DNA from: Stigmatella aurantiaca
GTDB taxonomy: Bacteria > Myxococcota > Myxococcia > Myxococcales > Myxococcaceae
Assembly (NCBI RefSeq): GCF_900109545.1
Contig: NZ_FOAP01000001.1
Span: forward strand, 496,001 to 560,000
Direction: 5' to 3'
DNA: 64,000 nt
Shown one piece after another: positions 1 through 8,792 of this stretch. Positions within the stretch are counted from its first letter, which is position 1. Each line of letters opens with the position of its first letter. Position numbers and translations under genes: made by a program. The notes beneath the pieces were generated by a model. The model did no database searches. It was not told where the DNA came from and saw only the letters and a program-made list of their open reading frames with translations.

Positions 1-3000
1 GACGTTGCCCGCCGCATCGGAGGCCGTGGCCCTCACGGTGTGTGGGCCGTCCGCCAGGGGTACGGTGGGGGTGAAGCTCCAGGCGCCGCTGGTGTTGGCG
101 GTGGCCGTCCCAGCGGGGGTGCCGTCCACGATGACGGTGACGGTGGCGCCGGCCTCGGCGGTACCCGAGTAGGTGGGCGTGCTGTCGCTCAGGGTGGCGC
201 CATCCGCGGGGGTGATGACCACGGGAGCGGCGGGCGCGAGGGTGTCGATGAGGAACAGATGGGTGTTGGACTCAGGGCTGACGTTGCCCACGGAGTCCGT
301 GGCGGTGGCCTTCACCGTGTGCGAGCCATCCAGCAAGGGCGCGGTGGGGGTGAAGCTCCAGTTGCCGCTGGCATCCGCCGGAGCCGTGCCAATGGGAACG
401 CCATCGACAATGACGGTGACGGTGGTGTTCGCATCCGCGGTGCCCGAGTAGGTGGGCGTGTTGTCACCGAGAACAGCACCGTTGGCGGGGGTGACGATGA
501 CGGGGGCCGCCGCGGCGGTGGTGTCGATGGTGAAGGTGTTGGTGTTGGACTCAGGGCTGAGGTTGCCCGCCGCATCGGTGGCGGTGGCCTTCACGGTGTG
601 AGCGCCGTCCGCCAGGGGCACGGTGGGGGTGAAGCTCCAGGCGCCGCTGGCGTTGGCGGTGACCGTTCCGGCGGGGGTGCCATCCACGATGACGGTGACG
701 GTGGCGCCTGCCTCGGCGGTACCCGAGTAGGTGGGCGTGCTGTCGCTCAGGGTGGCACCGTTCGACGGAGCGATGACCACCGGGGCCGCAGGCGCGGTGG
801 TGTCGACGATGAAGGTGTTGGTGTTGGAGGGAGGGCTGACGTTGCCCACGGAGTCAGTGGCCGTGGCCCTCACCGTGTGCGAGCCGTCCAGTAGCGGCGC
901 GGTAGGCGTGAGGCTCCAATTGCCGCTGGCATCGGCGGTGACGGTGCCCACGGGGCTGCCATCGACGATGACGGTGACGGTGGAGCCCGCCTCGGCGGTG
1001 CCCGAGTAGGTAGGCGTGGTGTCCGTGAGGATGGCGCCATTGGCGGGAGCCGTGACGGCCGGAGCGGCGGGAGCCGCGGTATCGACGATGAAGGTGTTGG
1101 TGTTGGACTCAGGGCTCGTGTTGCCCGCCGCATCGGTGGCCGTGGCCTTCACGGTGTGAGGGCCGTCCAGCAGAGGCGCGGTGGGGGTGAAGCTCCAGGC
1201 GCCACTGGCATTGGCGGTGGTGGTGCCAGCGGGAATGCCGTCCACGATGACGGTGACGGTGGAGTTGGCCTCGGCAGTGCCCGAGTAGGTAGGCGTGTTG
1301 TCGCCGGTGGTGGACCCATTGGCCGGGGTGGTGACGACTGGGGCCGCCGGGGCCGTGGTGTCCACGATGAAGGTGTTGGTGTTGGACTGAGGACCGGTAT
1401 TGCCCACGGAGTCGGTGGCCGTGGCCCTCACCGTGTGAGTCCCATCGGCCAAGGGCGTGGTGGGCGTGAAGCTCCAGGCCCCGCTGGCGTTGGCGGTGGT
1501 GGTGCCTACCGGAGAGCCATCGACGATGACGGTGACGGTGGAGTTGGCCTCGGCAGTGCCCGAGTAGGTGGGCGTGTTGTCGCCGGTGGTGGACCCATTG
1601 GCCGGGGTGGTGACGACCGGGGCCGCCGGGGCCGTGGTGTCCACGATGAAGGTGTTGGTGTTGGACGGGGCGCTGACGTTGCCCACAGCGTCGGTGGCGG
1701 TGGCGCTCACGGTGTGAGAGCCGTCCAGCAGAGGCGCGGTGGGGGTGAAGCTCCAGGCACCACTGGCGTTGGCGGTGGTGGTGCCAGCGGGAATGCCGTC
1801 CACGATGACGGTGACGGTGGAGTTGGCTTCGGCAGTGCCCGAGTAGGTAGGCGTGTTGTCGCCGGTGGTGGACCCATTGGCCGGGGTGGTGACGACTGGG
1901 GCCGCCGGGGCCGTGGTGTCCACGATGAAGGTGTTGGTGTTGGACTGAGGACCGGTATTGCCCACGGAGTCGGTGGCCGTGGCCCTCACCGTGTGAGTCC
2001 CATCGGCCAAGGGCGTGGTGGGCGTGAAGCTCCAGGCCCCGCTGGCGTTGGCGGTGGTGGTGCCTACCGGAGAGCCATCGACGATGACGGTGACGGTGGA
2101 GTTGGCCTCGGCAGTGCCCGAGTAGGTGGGCGTGTTGTCGCCGGTGGTGGACCCATTGGCCGGGGTGGTGACGACCGGGGCCGCAGGCGCGGTGGTGTCC
2201 ACGATGAAGGTGTTGGTGTTGGACGAGGCGCTGACGTTGCCCACGGAGTCGGTGGCGGTGGCGCTCACGGTGTGAGAGCCATCCGTCAGAGGCGCGGTAG
2301 GCGTGAAGCTCCAGGCCCCGCTGGCGTTGGCGGTGGTGGTGCCCACCGCAGTGCCATCGACGATGACGGTGACGGTGGAGTTGGCCTCAGCGGTACCCGA
2401 GTAGGTGGGGGTGGTGTCCTGAGTGGTGGAACCGTTGGCCGGGGTGATGACCACGGGGGCCGCCGGGGCGGTGGTATCCACGATGAAGGTGTTGGTGTTG
2501 GACGAGGCGCTGACGTTACCGACCGAGTCGGTGGCGGTGGCCCTCACCGTGTGAGGGCCGTCCAGCAGAGGCGCGGTAGGCGTGAAGCTCCAGGCGCCGC
2601 TGGCGTTGGCAGTGGTGGTGCCTACCGGAGAGCCATCGACGATGACGGTGACGGTGGAGTTGGCCTCAGCGGTACCCGAGTAGGTGGGGGTGGTGTCCTG
2701 AGTGGTGGACCCATTGGCCGGGGTGGTGACGACTGGGGCCGCCGGGGCCGTGGTGTCCACGATGAAGGTGTTGGTGTTGGACTGGGGACCGGTATTGCCC
2801 ACGGAGTCGGTGGCCGTGGCCCTCACCGTATGAGAGCCATCCAGCAGAGGTGCAGCAGGCGTGAAGCTCCAGTTGCCGCCGGCATCCGCGGTGGTGGTGC
2901 CAGCGGGAATGCCGTCCACGATGACGGTGACGGTGGAGCCCGCCTCGGCGGTACCCGAGTAGGTGGGCGTAGTGTCGCTGGTGGTGGACCCATTGGCTGG

Positions 3001-5256
3001 AGTGATGACGACCGGAGCCGCCGGGGCCGTGGTGTCCACGGTGAACGTGTTGGTGTTGGACGGGGCGCTGACGTTGCCCGCCGTGTCGGTGGCCGTGGCT
3101 CTCACGGAGTGAGAGCCGTCCAGCAGGGGGGCGGTAGGAGTGAAGCTCCAGGCCCCGCTGGCGTTGGCGGTGGTGGTGCCCACCGGAGTGCCATCCACGA
3201 TGACGGTGACGGTGGAGCCCGCCTCAGCGGTGCCCGAGTAGGTGGGCGTGTTGTCGCCGGTGGTAGAGCCATTGGCCGGGGTGGTGACGACCGGGGCCGC
3301 CGGAGGCGTGGTGTCCACGATGAAGGTGTGGGTGTTGGACTCAGGGCTGACGTTGCCCACGGAGTCGGTGGCGGTGGCGCTCACGGTGTGAGATCCATCC
3401 GTCAGAGGAGCGGTAGGCGTGAAGCTCCAGGCCCCGCTGGCGTTGGCGGTGGTGGTGCCCACCGCAGTGCCATCGACGATGACGGTGACGGTGGAGTTGG
3501 CCTCAGCGGTACCCGAGTAGGTGGGGGTGGTGTCCTGAGTGGTGGAACTGTTGGCCGGAGTCACAACCACCGGGGCCGCCGGGGCGGTGGTATCGATGAT
3601 GAAGGTGTTGGTGTTGGACGAGGCGCTGACGTTGCCCGCCGCATCGCTGGCGGTGGCCCTGACCGAGTGAGTCCCATCGGCCAGGGGCACGGCGGGGGTG
3701 AAGCTCCAGGCGCCGCTGGTGTTGGCGGTGGTGGTGCCTACCGGAGCTCCATCGACGATGACGGTGACGGTGGCACCGGCCTCGGCGGTGCCCGAGTACG
3801 TGGGCGTGTTGTCCGAAAGGACCGCACCATTCGCGGGCGTGGTGACCACCGGAGCCGCCGGAGGCGTGGTGTCCACGATGAACGTGTTGGTGTTGGACTC
3901 AGGGCTCGTATTGCCCACGGCATCCGCCGCGGTGGCCTTCACGGTGTGAGGGCCGTCCAGCAGGGGCGCGGCAGGCGTGAAGCTCCAGGTGCCACCGGCG
4001 CTGGCGGTGGTGGTGCCCACGGGAACGCCGTCCACGATGACGGTCACGGTGGAGCCTGCGTCGGCGGTGCCCGAGTAGGTGGGCGTGGTGTCGCTGGTGG
4101 TGGACCCATTGGCCGGGGTGATGACGGCAGGGACCGCCGGGGCCGTGGTGTCGATGGTGAAGGTGTTGGTGTTGGATTCAGGGCTGAGGTTGCCCGCCGC
4201 GTCGGTGGCGGTGGCCTTCACGGTGTGGGAGCCGTCCGCCAGGGGCACGGTGGGGGTGAAGCTCCAGGTGCCGCTGGTGTTGGCGGTGGTGGTGCCCACG
4301 GGAACGCCGTCCACGATGACGGTGACGGTGGAGCCCGCTTCGGCGGTGCCCGAGTAGGTGGGGGTGTTGTCGCTGGTGGTGGAACCGTTGGCCGGGGTGG
4401 TGACCACAGGCGCCGCCGGGGGCGAGGTGTCCACGATGAAGGTGTTGGTGTTGGACGAGGCGCTGACGTTACCGACCGAGTCGGTGGCGGTGGCCCTCAC
4501 CGAGTGAGAGCCATCCAGCAGCGGCGTCGTGGGGGTGAAGCTCCAGTTGCCGCTGGCATCGGCGGTGACGGTGCCCACGGGGCTTCCATCGACGATGACG
4601 GTGACGGTGGCGCCGCCCTCGGCGGTGCCCGAGTACGTGGGGGTGTTGTCGCGGGTGATGGAGCCGTTGGCCGGAGTCACAACCACCGGGGCCGCCGGGG
4701 GGGTGGTGTCGATGATGAAGGTGTTGGTGTTGGACTCAGCGCTCGTGTTGCCCGCAGTGTCGGTGGCGGTGGCCTTCACGGTGTGGGAGCCGTCCACCAG
4801 GGGCGCGGTGGGCGTGAAGACCCAGGCGCCGCTGGAGTTCGTCGTGGTGGTGCCCACGGGGATGCCATCCACGATGACGGTGACGGTGCTGAAGGGCTCC
4901 GCCGTGCCGGAGTAGGTGGGCGTGTTGTCCGTGAGGGTGGTGTTGTTCACGGGAGTGGAGACCACCGGTGCGGCGGGGGGCGTCGTGTCCACCACGAAGG
5001 TGTTGGTGTTGCTGTCCGGCCCCTCCAGCCCGCCGGCGATGGCCGTGGCGTAGACGGTGTGGGTCCCCGGAGCCAGGGGCGTGGTGGGCGTGAACGACCA
5101 GTTCCCGGCGCTGTCGGGGACCACCTGGCCCGCCGCGATGCCATCCACATAGATGATCACCTCGGTGCCCGCGGGCGCGGGGACGGGCACCGTGCCCGTG
5201 TACGTGGGCGTCGTGTCGTTGGTGCGCGAGTTGTGGGCCGGCGTCAGCACCACCGG
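1..5256 (-). repeat. Tandem 279-bp coding repeats (93 codons each)
   Basis: The VDG-encoding segment recurs every 279 bp exactly: near 128, 407, 686, 965 and so on to 4871, 18 copies, plus one divergent first copy near 5150. The unit is a multiple of three, so the frame is kept. Copies differ mostly by synonymous or mild changes and some neighbours are almost identical. The array leaves the window on the left, so the total copy number is unknown. Confidence 0.95.
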
Positions 5257-6600
5257 CGCGGGCACGGGGGAGTAACACCCCGGAACGACGGAGAGGACAC
5301 CGTCCGAGCCCGCCTCGGCGCCATAGGGATCCTCCAGGCCCGTCTGCACACCGGAGCTTCCTCCGCTCATGGCGCTGGACGGCAGCACGCAGGTGCCGCC
5401 ACAGGACTGGAAGACAATCTGTCCGCCACCGCCGCCGCCGCCCGGGCCGGACGGGTTGGCCGAATTGCCGCCGTTGCCTCCGTAGGCGTGAACGCGGGTG
5501 TAGTTGCAGTCCGCGTCTCCCGTGAAGCGGAGGTGGATGGTGCCGCCGCCACCACCGCCGCTCGCGCCATCCGCGGTGACGTTCGAGGCCAGGAAGCCAT
5601 CGGCCAGAAGGGAGCCGTTGCCGGCAAGCCCGCCCGCGCGGATGAAGACGATGCCACCGCCCGAGCCGCCGGCGGCGGTCGAGGCGTTCTTGACGTGACC
5701 TGCGCCTCCGCCACCGCCCAGGGTCAGGCGGGCGAGCGGTGAGTAGAGCAGGGCGGCTCCTCCCTCTCCGCCGACGTCCCGGTAGTCCTCGCTGTTTCCA
5801 CCACGGCCGCCGGGGCCTCCGTTTCCTCCGCCACCGCCGCCCGACCGGAGGCAGACGCCACCGCCTGCCCCGTTGGTCATCCGGCCGCGGCCGGTGACAC
5901 CCGCCCCATAACGGGTCTGGGCAATGCTCTCACCCTTTTGTGCGCCGGACGCCGCGGGCTGATCCAGGTCTGAGCAATCGGTGGTGCTGCTGTTGTCCCG
6001 CACCGCCTGTCCGCCTCGCATGCCCCGGCTCGTGGCGGTGATGGAGCCGTTGTTGGTCACGATGCCCTGGGCGAGGAAGGCGACGACTCCGCCCGTGCTT
6101 CCATCCCAGGTGCGGGCCGTGATGACGCTCGTCGAGCCGAGGGTGACGGTCGTGTACTCCGGCACCCGGATGACCTGGGTGACGGTGGCCGCGTAGGAAT
6201 AGCTCAGCGGCTCCGCCAGGGTCAGCTCCGTCGTGGAGGCCGAACTCAGCCGTGCCAGCTCCCACCGGCCCACCGGATCATTCGACAGATCGATGGCGTC
6301 CGGTCCGCTCGAGCCCGGCTCGGGAACGATGCCCGTCGTCTGGAGCACCATCACCAGATCGCCCCCGCCCGCGGACCAGCCCGCGGTGGCCGTGATGGGG
6401 ATCTTGGTGTCCCCAGGGGCCAGCGGGGCCCGGACCCGGGCGTACTGGTTGACGATCTGGGTGCCGCCGGGCGCAAAGGCCCCGTTCCTTCCGGTGCCCA
6501 CGCCGAACAGGTCTGGTGCCGCCAGGGCGGGCAGGGCGCACGCGAGCACCGCCAGCAGCGCGGTGGGGAGGGTGTTCCTCAGGATGGATGGAGTCTTCAT
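1..6600 (-). CDS. AgmC-like giant surface protein with tandem Ig-like repeats (3' end beyond window)
   Basis: The frame is open from an ATG at 6600 to the window edge, giving at least 2,200 residues; the C-terminus is missing. A signal peptide (MKTPSILRN start, then a leucine/alanine-rich core ending ALPALA) is followed by about 400 residues rich in glycine runs, with beta-type stretches such as VIRVPEYTTVTLG. From about residue 450 the protein is a chain of ~93-residue bacterial Ig-like modules, each with TPTYSGTAE, VTVIVDG, SGTWSFTP and DGSHTVKATATD elements, joined by DTTPPAAPVV linkers. Myxobacterial proteins of this type are often annotated as adventurous gliding protein AgmC, so an exported surface or adhesin-like role is inferred. 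It lies 18 bp behind the OmpA-type gene and is probably co-transcribed with it. The reading is sure; the exact role is not. Confidence 0.85.
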   Translation of the reverse strand, partial: MKTPSILRNTLPTALLAVLACALPALAAPDLFGVGTGRNGAFAPGGTQIVNQYARVRAPLAPGDTKIPITATAGWSAGGGDLVMVLQTTGIVPEPGSSGPDAIDLSNDPVGRWELARLSSASTTELTLAEPLSYSYAATVTQVIRVPEYTTVTLGSTSVITARTWDGSTGGVVAFLAQGIVTNNGSITATSRGMRGGQAVRDNSSTTDCSDLDQPAASGAQKGESIAQTRYGAGVTGRGRMTNGAGGGVCLRSGGGGGGNGGPGGRGGNSEDYRDVGGEGGAALLYSPLARLTLGGGGGAGHVKNASTAAGGSGGGIVFIRAGGLAGNGSLLADGFLASNVTADGASGGGGGGTIHLRFTGDADCNYTRVHAYGGNGGNSANPSGPGGGGGGGQIVFQSCGGTCVLPSSAMSGGSSGVQTGLEDPYGAEAGSDGVLSVVPGCYSPVPAPVVLTPAHNSRTNDTTPTYTGTVPVPAPAGTEVIIYVDGIAAGQVVPDSAGNWSFTPTTPLAPGTHTVYATAIAGGLEGPDSNTNTFVVDTTPPAAPVVSTPVNNTTLTDNTPTYSGTAEPFSTVTVIVDGIPVGTTTTNSSGAWVFTPTAPLVDGSHTVKATATDTAGNTSAESNTNTFIIDTTPPAAPVVVTPANGSITRDNTPTYSGTAEGGATVTVIVDGSPVGTVTADASGNWSFTPTTPLLDGSHSVRATATDSVGNVSASSNTNTFIVDTSPPAAPVVTTPANGSTTSDNTPTYSGTAEAGSTVTVIVDGVPVGTTTANTSGTWSFTPTVPLADGSHTVKATATDAAGNLSPESNTNTFTIDTTAPAVPAVITPANGSTTSDTTPTYSGTADAGSTVTVIVDGVPVGTTTASAGGTWSFTPAAPLLDGPHTVKATAADAVGNTSPESNTNTFIVDTTPPAAPVVTTPANGAVLSDNTPTYSGTAEAGATVTVIVDGAPVGTTTANTSGAWSFTPAVPLADGTHSVRATASDAAGNVSASSNTNTFIIDTTAPAAPVVVTPANSSTTQDTTPTYSGTAEANSTVTVIVDGTAVGTTTANASGAWSFTPTAPLTDGSHTVSATATDSVGNVSPESNTHTFIVDTTPPAAPVVTTPANGSTTGDNTPTYSGTAEAGSTVTVIVDGTPVGTTTANASGAWSFTPTAPLLDGSHSVRATATDTAGNVSAPSNTNTFTVDTTAPAAPVVITPANGSTTSDTTPTYSGTAEAGSTVTVIVDGIPAGTTTADAGGNWSFTPAAPLLDGSHTVRATATDSVGNTGPQSNTNTFIVDTTAPAAPVVTTPANGSTTQDTTPTYSGTAEANSTVTVIVDGSPVGTTTANASGAWSFTPTAPLLDGPHTVRATATDSVGNVSASSNTNTFIVDTTAPAAPVVITPANGSTTQDTTPTYSGTAEANSTVTVIVDGTAVGTTTANASGAWSFTPTAPLTDGSHTVSATATDSVGNVSASSNTNTFIVDTTAPAAPVVTTPANGSTTGDNTPTYSGTAEANSTVTVIVDGSPVGTTTANASGAWSFTPTTPLADGTHTVRATATDSVGNTGPQSNTNTFIVDTTAPAAPVVTTPANGSTTGDNTPTYSGTAEANSTVTVIVDGIPAGTTTANASGAWSFTPTAPLLDGSHTVSATATDAVGNVSAPSNTNTFIVDTTAPAAPVVTTPANGSTTGDNTPTYSGTAEANSTVTVIVDGSPVGTTTANASGAWSFTPTTPLADGTHTVRATATDSVGNTGPQSNTNTFIVDTTAPAAPVVTTPANGSTTGDNTPTYSGTAEANSTVTVIVDGIPAGTTTANASGAWSFTPTAPLLDGPHTVKATATDAAGNTSPESNTNTFIVDTAAPAAPAVTAPANGAILTDTTPTYSGTAEAGSTVTVIVDGSPVGTVTADASGNWSLTPTAPLLDGSHTVRATATDSVGNVSPPSNTNTFIVDTTAPAAPVVIAPSNGATLSDSTPTYSGTAEAGATVTVIVDGTPAGTVTANASGAWSFTPTVPLADGAHTVKATATDAAGNLSPESNTNTFTIDTTAAAAPVIVTPANGAVLGDNTPTYSGTADANTTVTVIVDGVPIGTAPADASGNWSFTPTAPLLDGSHTVKATATDSVGNVSPESNTHLFLIDTLAPAAPVVITPADGATLSDSTPTYSGTAEAGATVTVIVDGTPAGTATANTSGAWSFTPTVPLADGPHTVRATASDAAGNV

Positions 6601-6618
6601 GATGTGGGCTCCCCGCGG

Positions 6619-8451
6619 TTACGGCTGGCCGCCCTCGCGGGGCGTGGTGAGGAATTCGACCCGGCGGTTGGCCGCCCGGCCTTCGACGGTTTCATTGGAG
6701 GCGACGGGGTACTCGCGCCCGTAGCCCTTGGCCACCAGGCGGTTGCCGGCCACGCCGCGCGAGATGAGGTATTCGCGCACCGCTTCCGCGCGCTTCTGGG
6801 ACAGCTCGCGGTTGTAGTCCAGGCTGCCGCGTTCGTCCGTGTGGCCCTCGATCCAGACCTTCTCCAGCTCCGGGTGCTCGATGATGATCCGCGCCACCTG
6901 ATCCAGCAGCGGGTTGCTGCGCGGCAGGATGCTGGCCCGGTCGGAGTCGAAGAAGACCTTGTCCTTGATCTCGATGCGGTCGCGCTGGATCTCCACCAGC
7001 TGCTGCTGCTGCACCGGGCAGCCCTGGTTGGAGACCGGCCCCGGCTCGGTGGGGCAGTTGTCGCGGTGATCCGGCAGCGTGTCCTGGTCCGTGTCCTTCG
7101 CGGGGCAGCCCTTCAGCTCGGGGATGCCAGGCACCTGCGGGCACTTGTCCGAGGAGTCCTCGATGCCATCGCCGTCCGTGTCCGGGCAGCCCTGGAACTG
7201 CTCCACGCCGGGCACCTGCGGGCACTTGTCCGCGGAGTCCTCGATGCCATCGCCGTCCGTGTCCGGGCAGCCCTGGAACCGCTCCACGCCGGGCACCTGC
7301 GGGCACCGGTCATCCGGATCCACCCGCCCGTCGCCATCCGAGTCCTTCACCGGGCAGCCCTGGGCATCCACCCGGACGCCCTGGCCCACGCCCTGGCAGG
7401 TGTCGGCGGCGTTCGCCACCCCGTCGTTGTCGTCATCCAGGTCCGGGCACTGCTCGGTGGTGTGCTTGCCTCCCGCCACGCACCGGAACGGCGTGTTCAC
7501 CAGCGCCACGCCCAGCAGGCCCCGGAAGGACGGGGTGCCCGGCGCATCGCCCACGCCCGCGCCCAACATCGCATAGCCCTCGAACGCACTGCCCAGTGGC
7601 AGCCGCACCCCGGCCAGCGCCTCCACGGCGTTGCCGGAGCGCTCGAAGGGCGCGGACACCAGCACGTTCAGCTCCCCGCGCACGCCCTCGTTGGTGGTGG
7701 CCAGCACCGCGCCCAGGCGCAGCTCCTTGCCCAGCTCGTCCTGGATGTTCTCGTCCTCTACCAGCACGGTGCGCGAGCGCAGCGTGAGCCCCGCATCCAG
7801 CGCGGCGCGCAGCAGGCCGAAGCGCCGGCCCACCATCACGCTGGGAATGAGCCGCACCGAGCCATCCTTCGCCAGGGCCGCGGCGCTGCCCACGGGCAGC
7901 CCTACCTGTGCGCCGATGGCGAGATCCACCGGCTGCTCATCCGCCTGGGCCAGCAGCGCCACCCGCGCCGACACATAGGGGGTTCCCAGCGCCAGCCCCT
8001 CGGCGGGCCGCTCCAACCCGTAGGGCGTCAGATCATCTCCGCCCTGCGTCAGCAGCACCGGCACCTGCACTCCCAGTTCCAGCCAGTTGAACACGCCGTA
8101 AGCCGCCGCCAGGTGAGCCGTGACTCGCTGATTCACCAGCGCGCCCAGCTCCTCCCCGTCCTTGAAGAGGACCAGCGGGTCTTTCTGGTAATGGCCGGTG
8201 AGCGAGAAGCGGTAGCCGCCGCGGTTGAGCACCTCGCCGGTGCCCACGAGCAAGGAGCCCTTGCCGCTGGGGTTGAGCGTCAGGCGCTCCAGTTCGATGT
8301 CGGGGAGCCCCTGGGGCTGCGCGAGCGCGGAGGTGCCCAGGAGTGCTGTGGCCAGCGCGAGCACCCAGGCCCAGGCGGCCGGGGTCCGCGCCGGGGCCAC
8401 GCGTCGAGAGGTCTCCACCGGGGATCCTGCGAGCGGTGTGGCTTCGGTCAT
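6619..8451 (-). CDS. OmpA-family outer-membrane protein with thrombospondin type 3 repeats
   Basis: This 610-residue protein starts at the ATG at 8451, preceded by AGGA, rather than at an in-frame ATG 61 codons upstream. An N-terminal hydrophobic segment (WVLALATALLGTSALAQ) is a signal peptide. About 300 residues of alternating beta-type sequence suggest a membrane barrel. Then come Asp-rich calcium-binding TSP3 repeats (DLDDDNDGV, DSDGDGRVDPDD and two copies of DTDGDGIEDS) with CPQVPG spacers. The C-terminal OmpA peptidoglycan-binding domain shows EGHTDERG, LSQKRAEAV and NRRVEF. The family anchors the outer membrane to the cell wall. It lies directly upstream of the Ig-repeat gene (18 bp), which suggests a joint envelope or surface function. 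Confidence 0.92.
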   Translation of the reverse strand: MTEATPLAGSPVETSRRVAPARTPAAWAWVLALATALLGTSALAQPQGLPDIELERLTLNPSGKGSLLVGTGEVLNRGGYRFSLTGHYQKDPLVLFKDGEELGALVNQRVTAHLAAAYGVFNWLELGVQVPVLLTQGGDDLTPYGLERPAEGLALGTPYVSARVALLAQADEQPVDLAIGAQVGLPVGSAAALAKDGSVRLIPSVMVGRRFGLLRAALDAGLTLRSRTVLVEDENIQDELGKELRLGAVLATTNEGVRGELNVLVSAPFERSGNAVEALAGVRLPLGSAFEGYAMLGAGVGDAPGTPSFRGLLGVALVNTPFRCVAGGKHTTEQCPDLDDDNDGVANAADTCQGVGQGVRVDAQGCPVKDSDGDGRVDPDDRCPQVPGVERFQGCPDTDGDGIEDSADKCPQVPGVEQFQGCPDTDGDGIEDSSDKCPQVPGIPELKGCPAKDTDQDTLPDHRDNCPTEPGPVSNQGCPVQQQQLVEIQRDRIEIKDKVFFDSDRASILPRSNPLLDQVARIIIEHPELEKVWIEGHTDERGSLDYNRELSQKRAEAVREYLISRGVAGNRLVAKGYGREYPVASNETVEGRAANRRVEFLTTPREGGQP

Positions 8452-8792
8452 GTCGTCGTCATCCTGCGAGGGCGGCAAGAGGGGGCGGGGTGGTGCGGAC
8501 TGCGCCGGGCCGGGACGTTTCCGGACGCGAGCATCCAGGGCTCGCGTTGCGCCTTCAGCTTGCCACGAGGACAGGGGAAGAAGCAGCGCGGAGGCCCAGA
8601 AACAGGGCCGGCGTGGCCTCGCGCATCTTCGCACAAGCCGCGCGTTCCACCACTATGGCGCCCAGATTGAACCTCTCGCATGTCAGCGGATCCGTCCGCC
8701 CCGCCGGAAGCGGCAGGCAAGCGCGGGCCGCCGCAGAAGTAGGAGAGTGCGGCACATGAGAAATGAGGCGAGTCCTGAAGTAGAACGAGCGC
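8452..8792. promoter_or_regulatory. Divergent intergenic region with hairpin upstream of ompA-like and ELWxxDGT genes
   Basis: These 341 bp separate two divergent genes and must hold promoters for both. No convincing -35/-10 pair is visible in this GC-rich DNA. A perfect 8-bp inverted repeat (acgcgagc / gctcgcgt, loop of 7) lies at 8525-8547, about 75 bp before the OmpA-type start on the minus strand, and could be an operator or a 5'-UTR hairpin. Confidence 0.4.

Noticed and set aside
1-5256. CRISPR array
   Set aside because: Regular spacing is present, but units are 279 bp, continuous and in frame within one gene; there are no unique spacers and no cas genes.
1156-5742. Plus-strand open frame of 1,528 codons with Gly/Arg-rich repeats
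   Set aside because: It is the antisense of the 279-bp repeat array. The period is divisible by three, so an absence of stops in one copy repeats in all. The product has no known fold; the minus frame reads as a signal peptide and Ig modules.
6604-8670. Plus-strand frame of 688 codons
   Set aside because: Antisense to the OmpA/TSP3 gene; composition artefact of GC-rich codons (Arg/His/Ala-rich translation).
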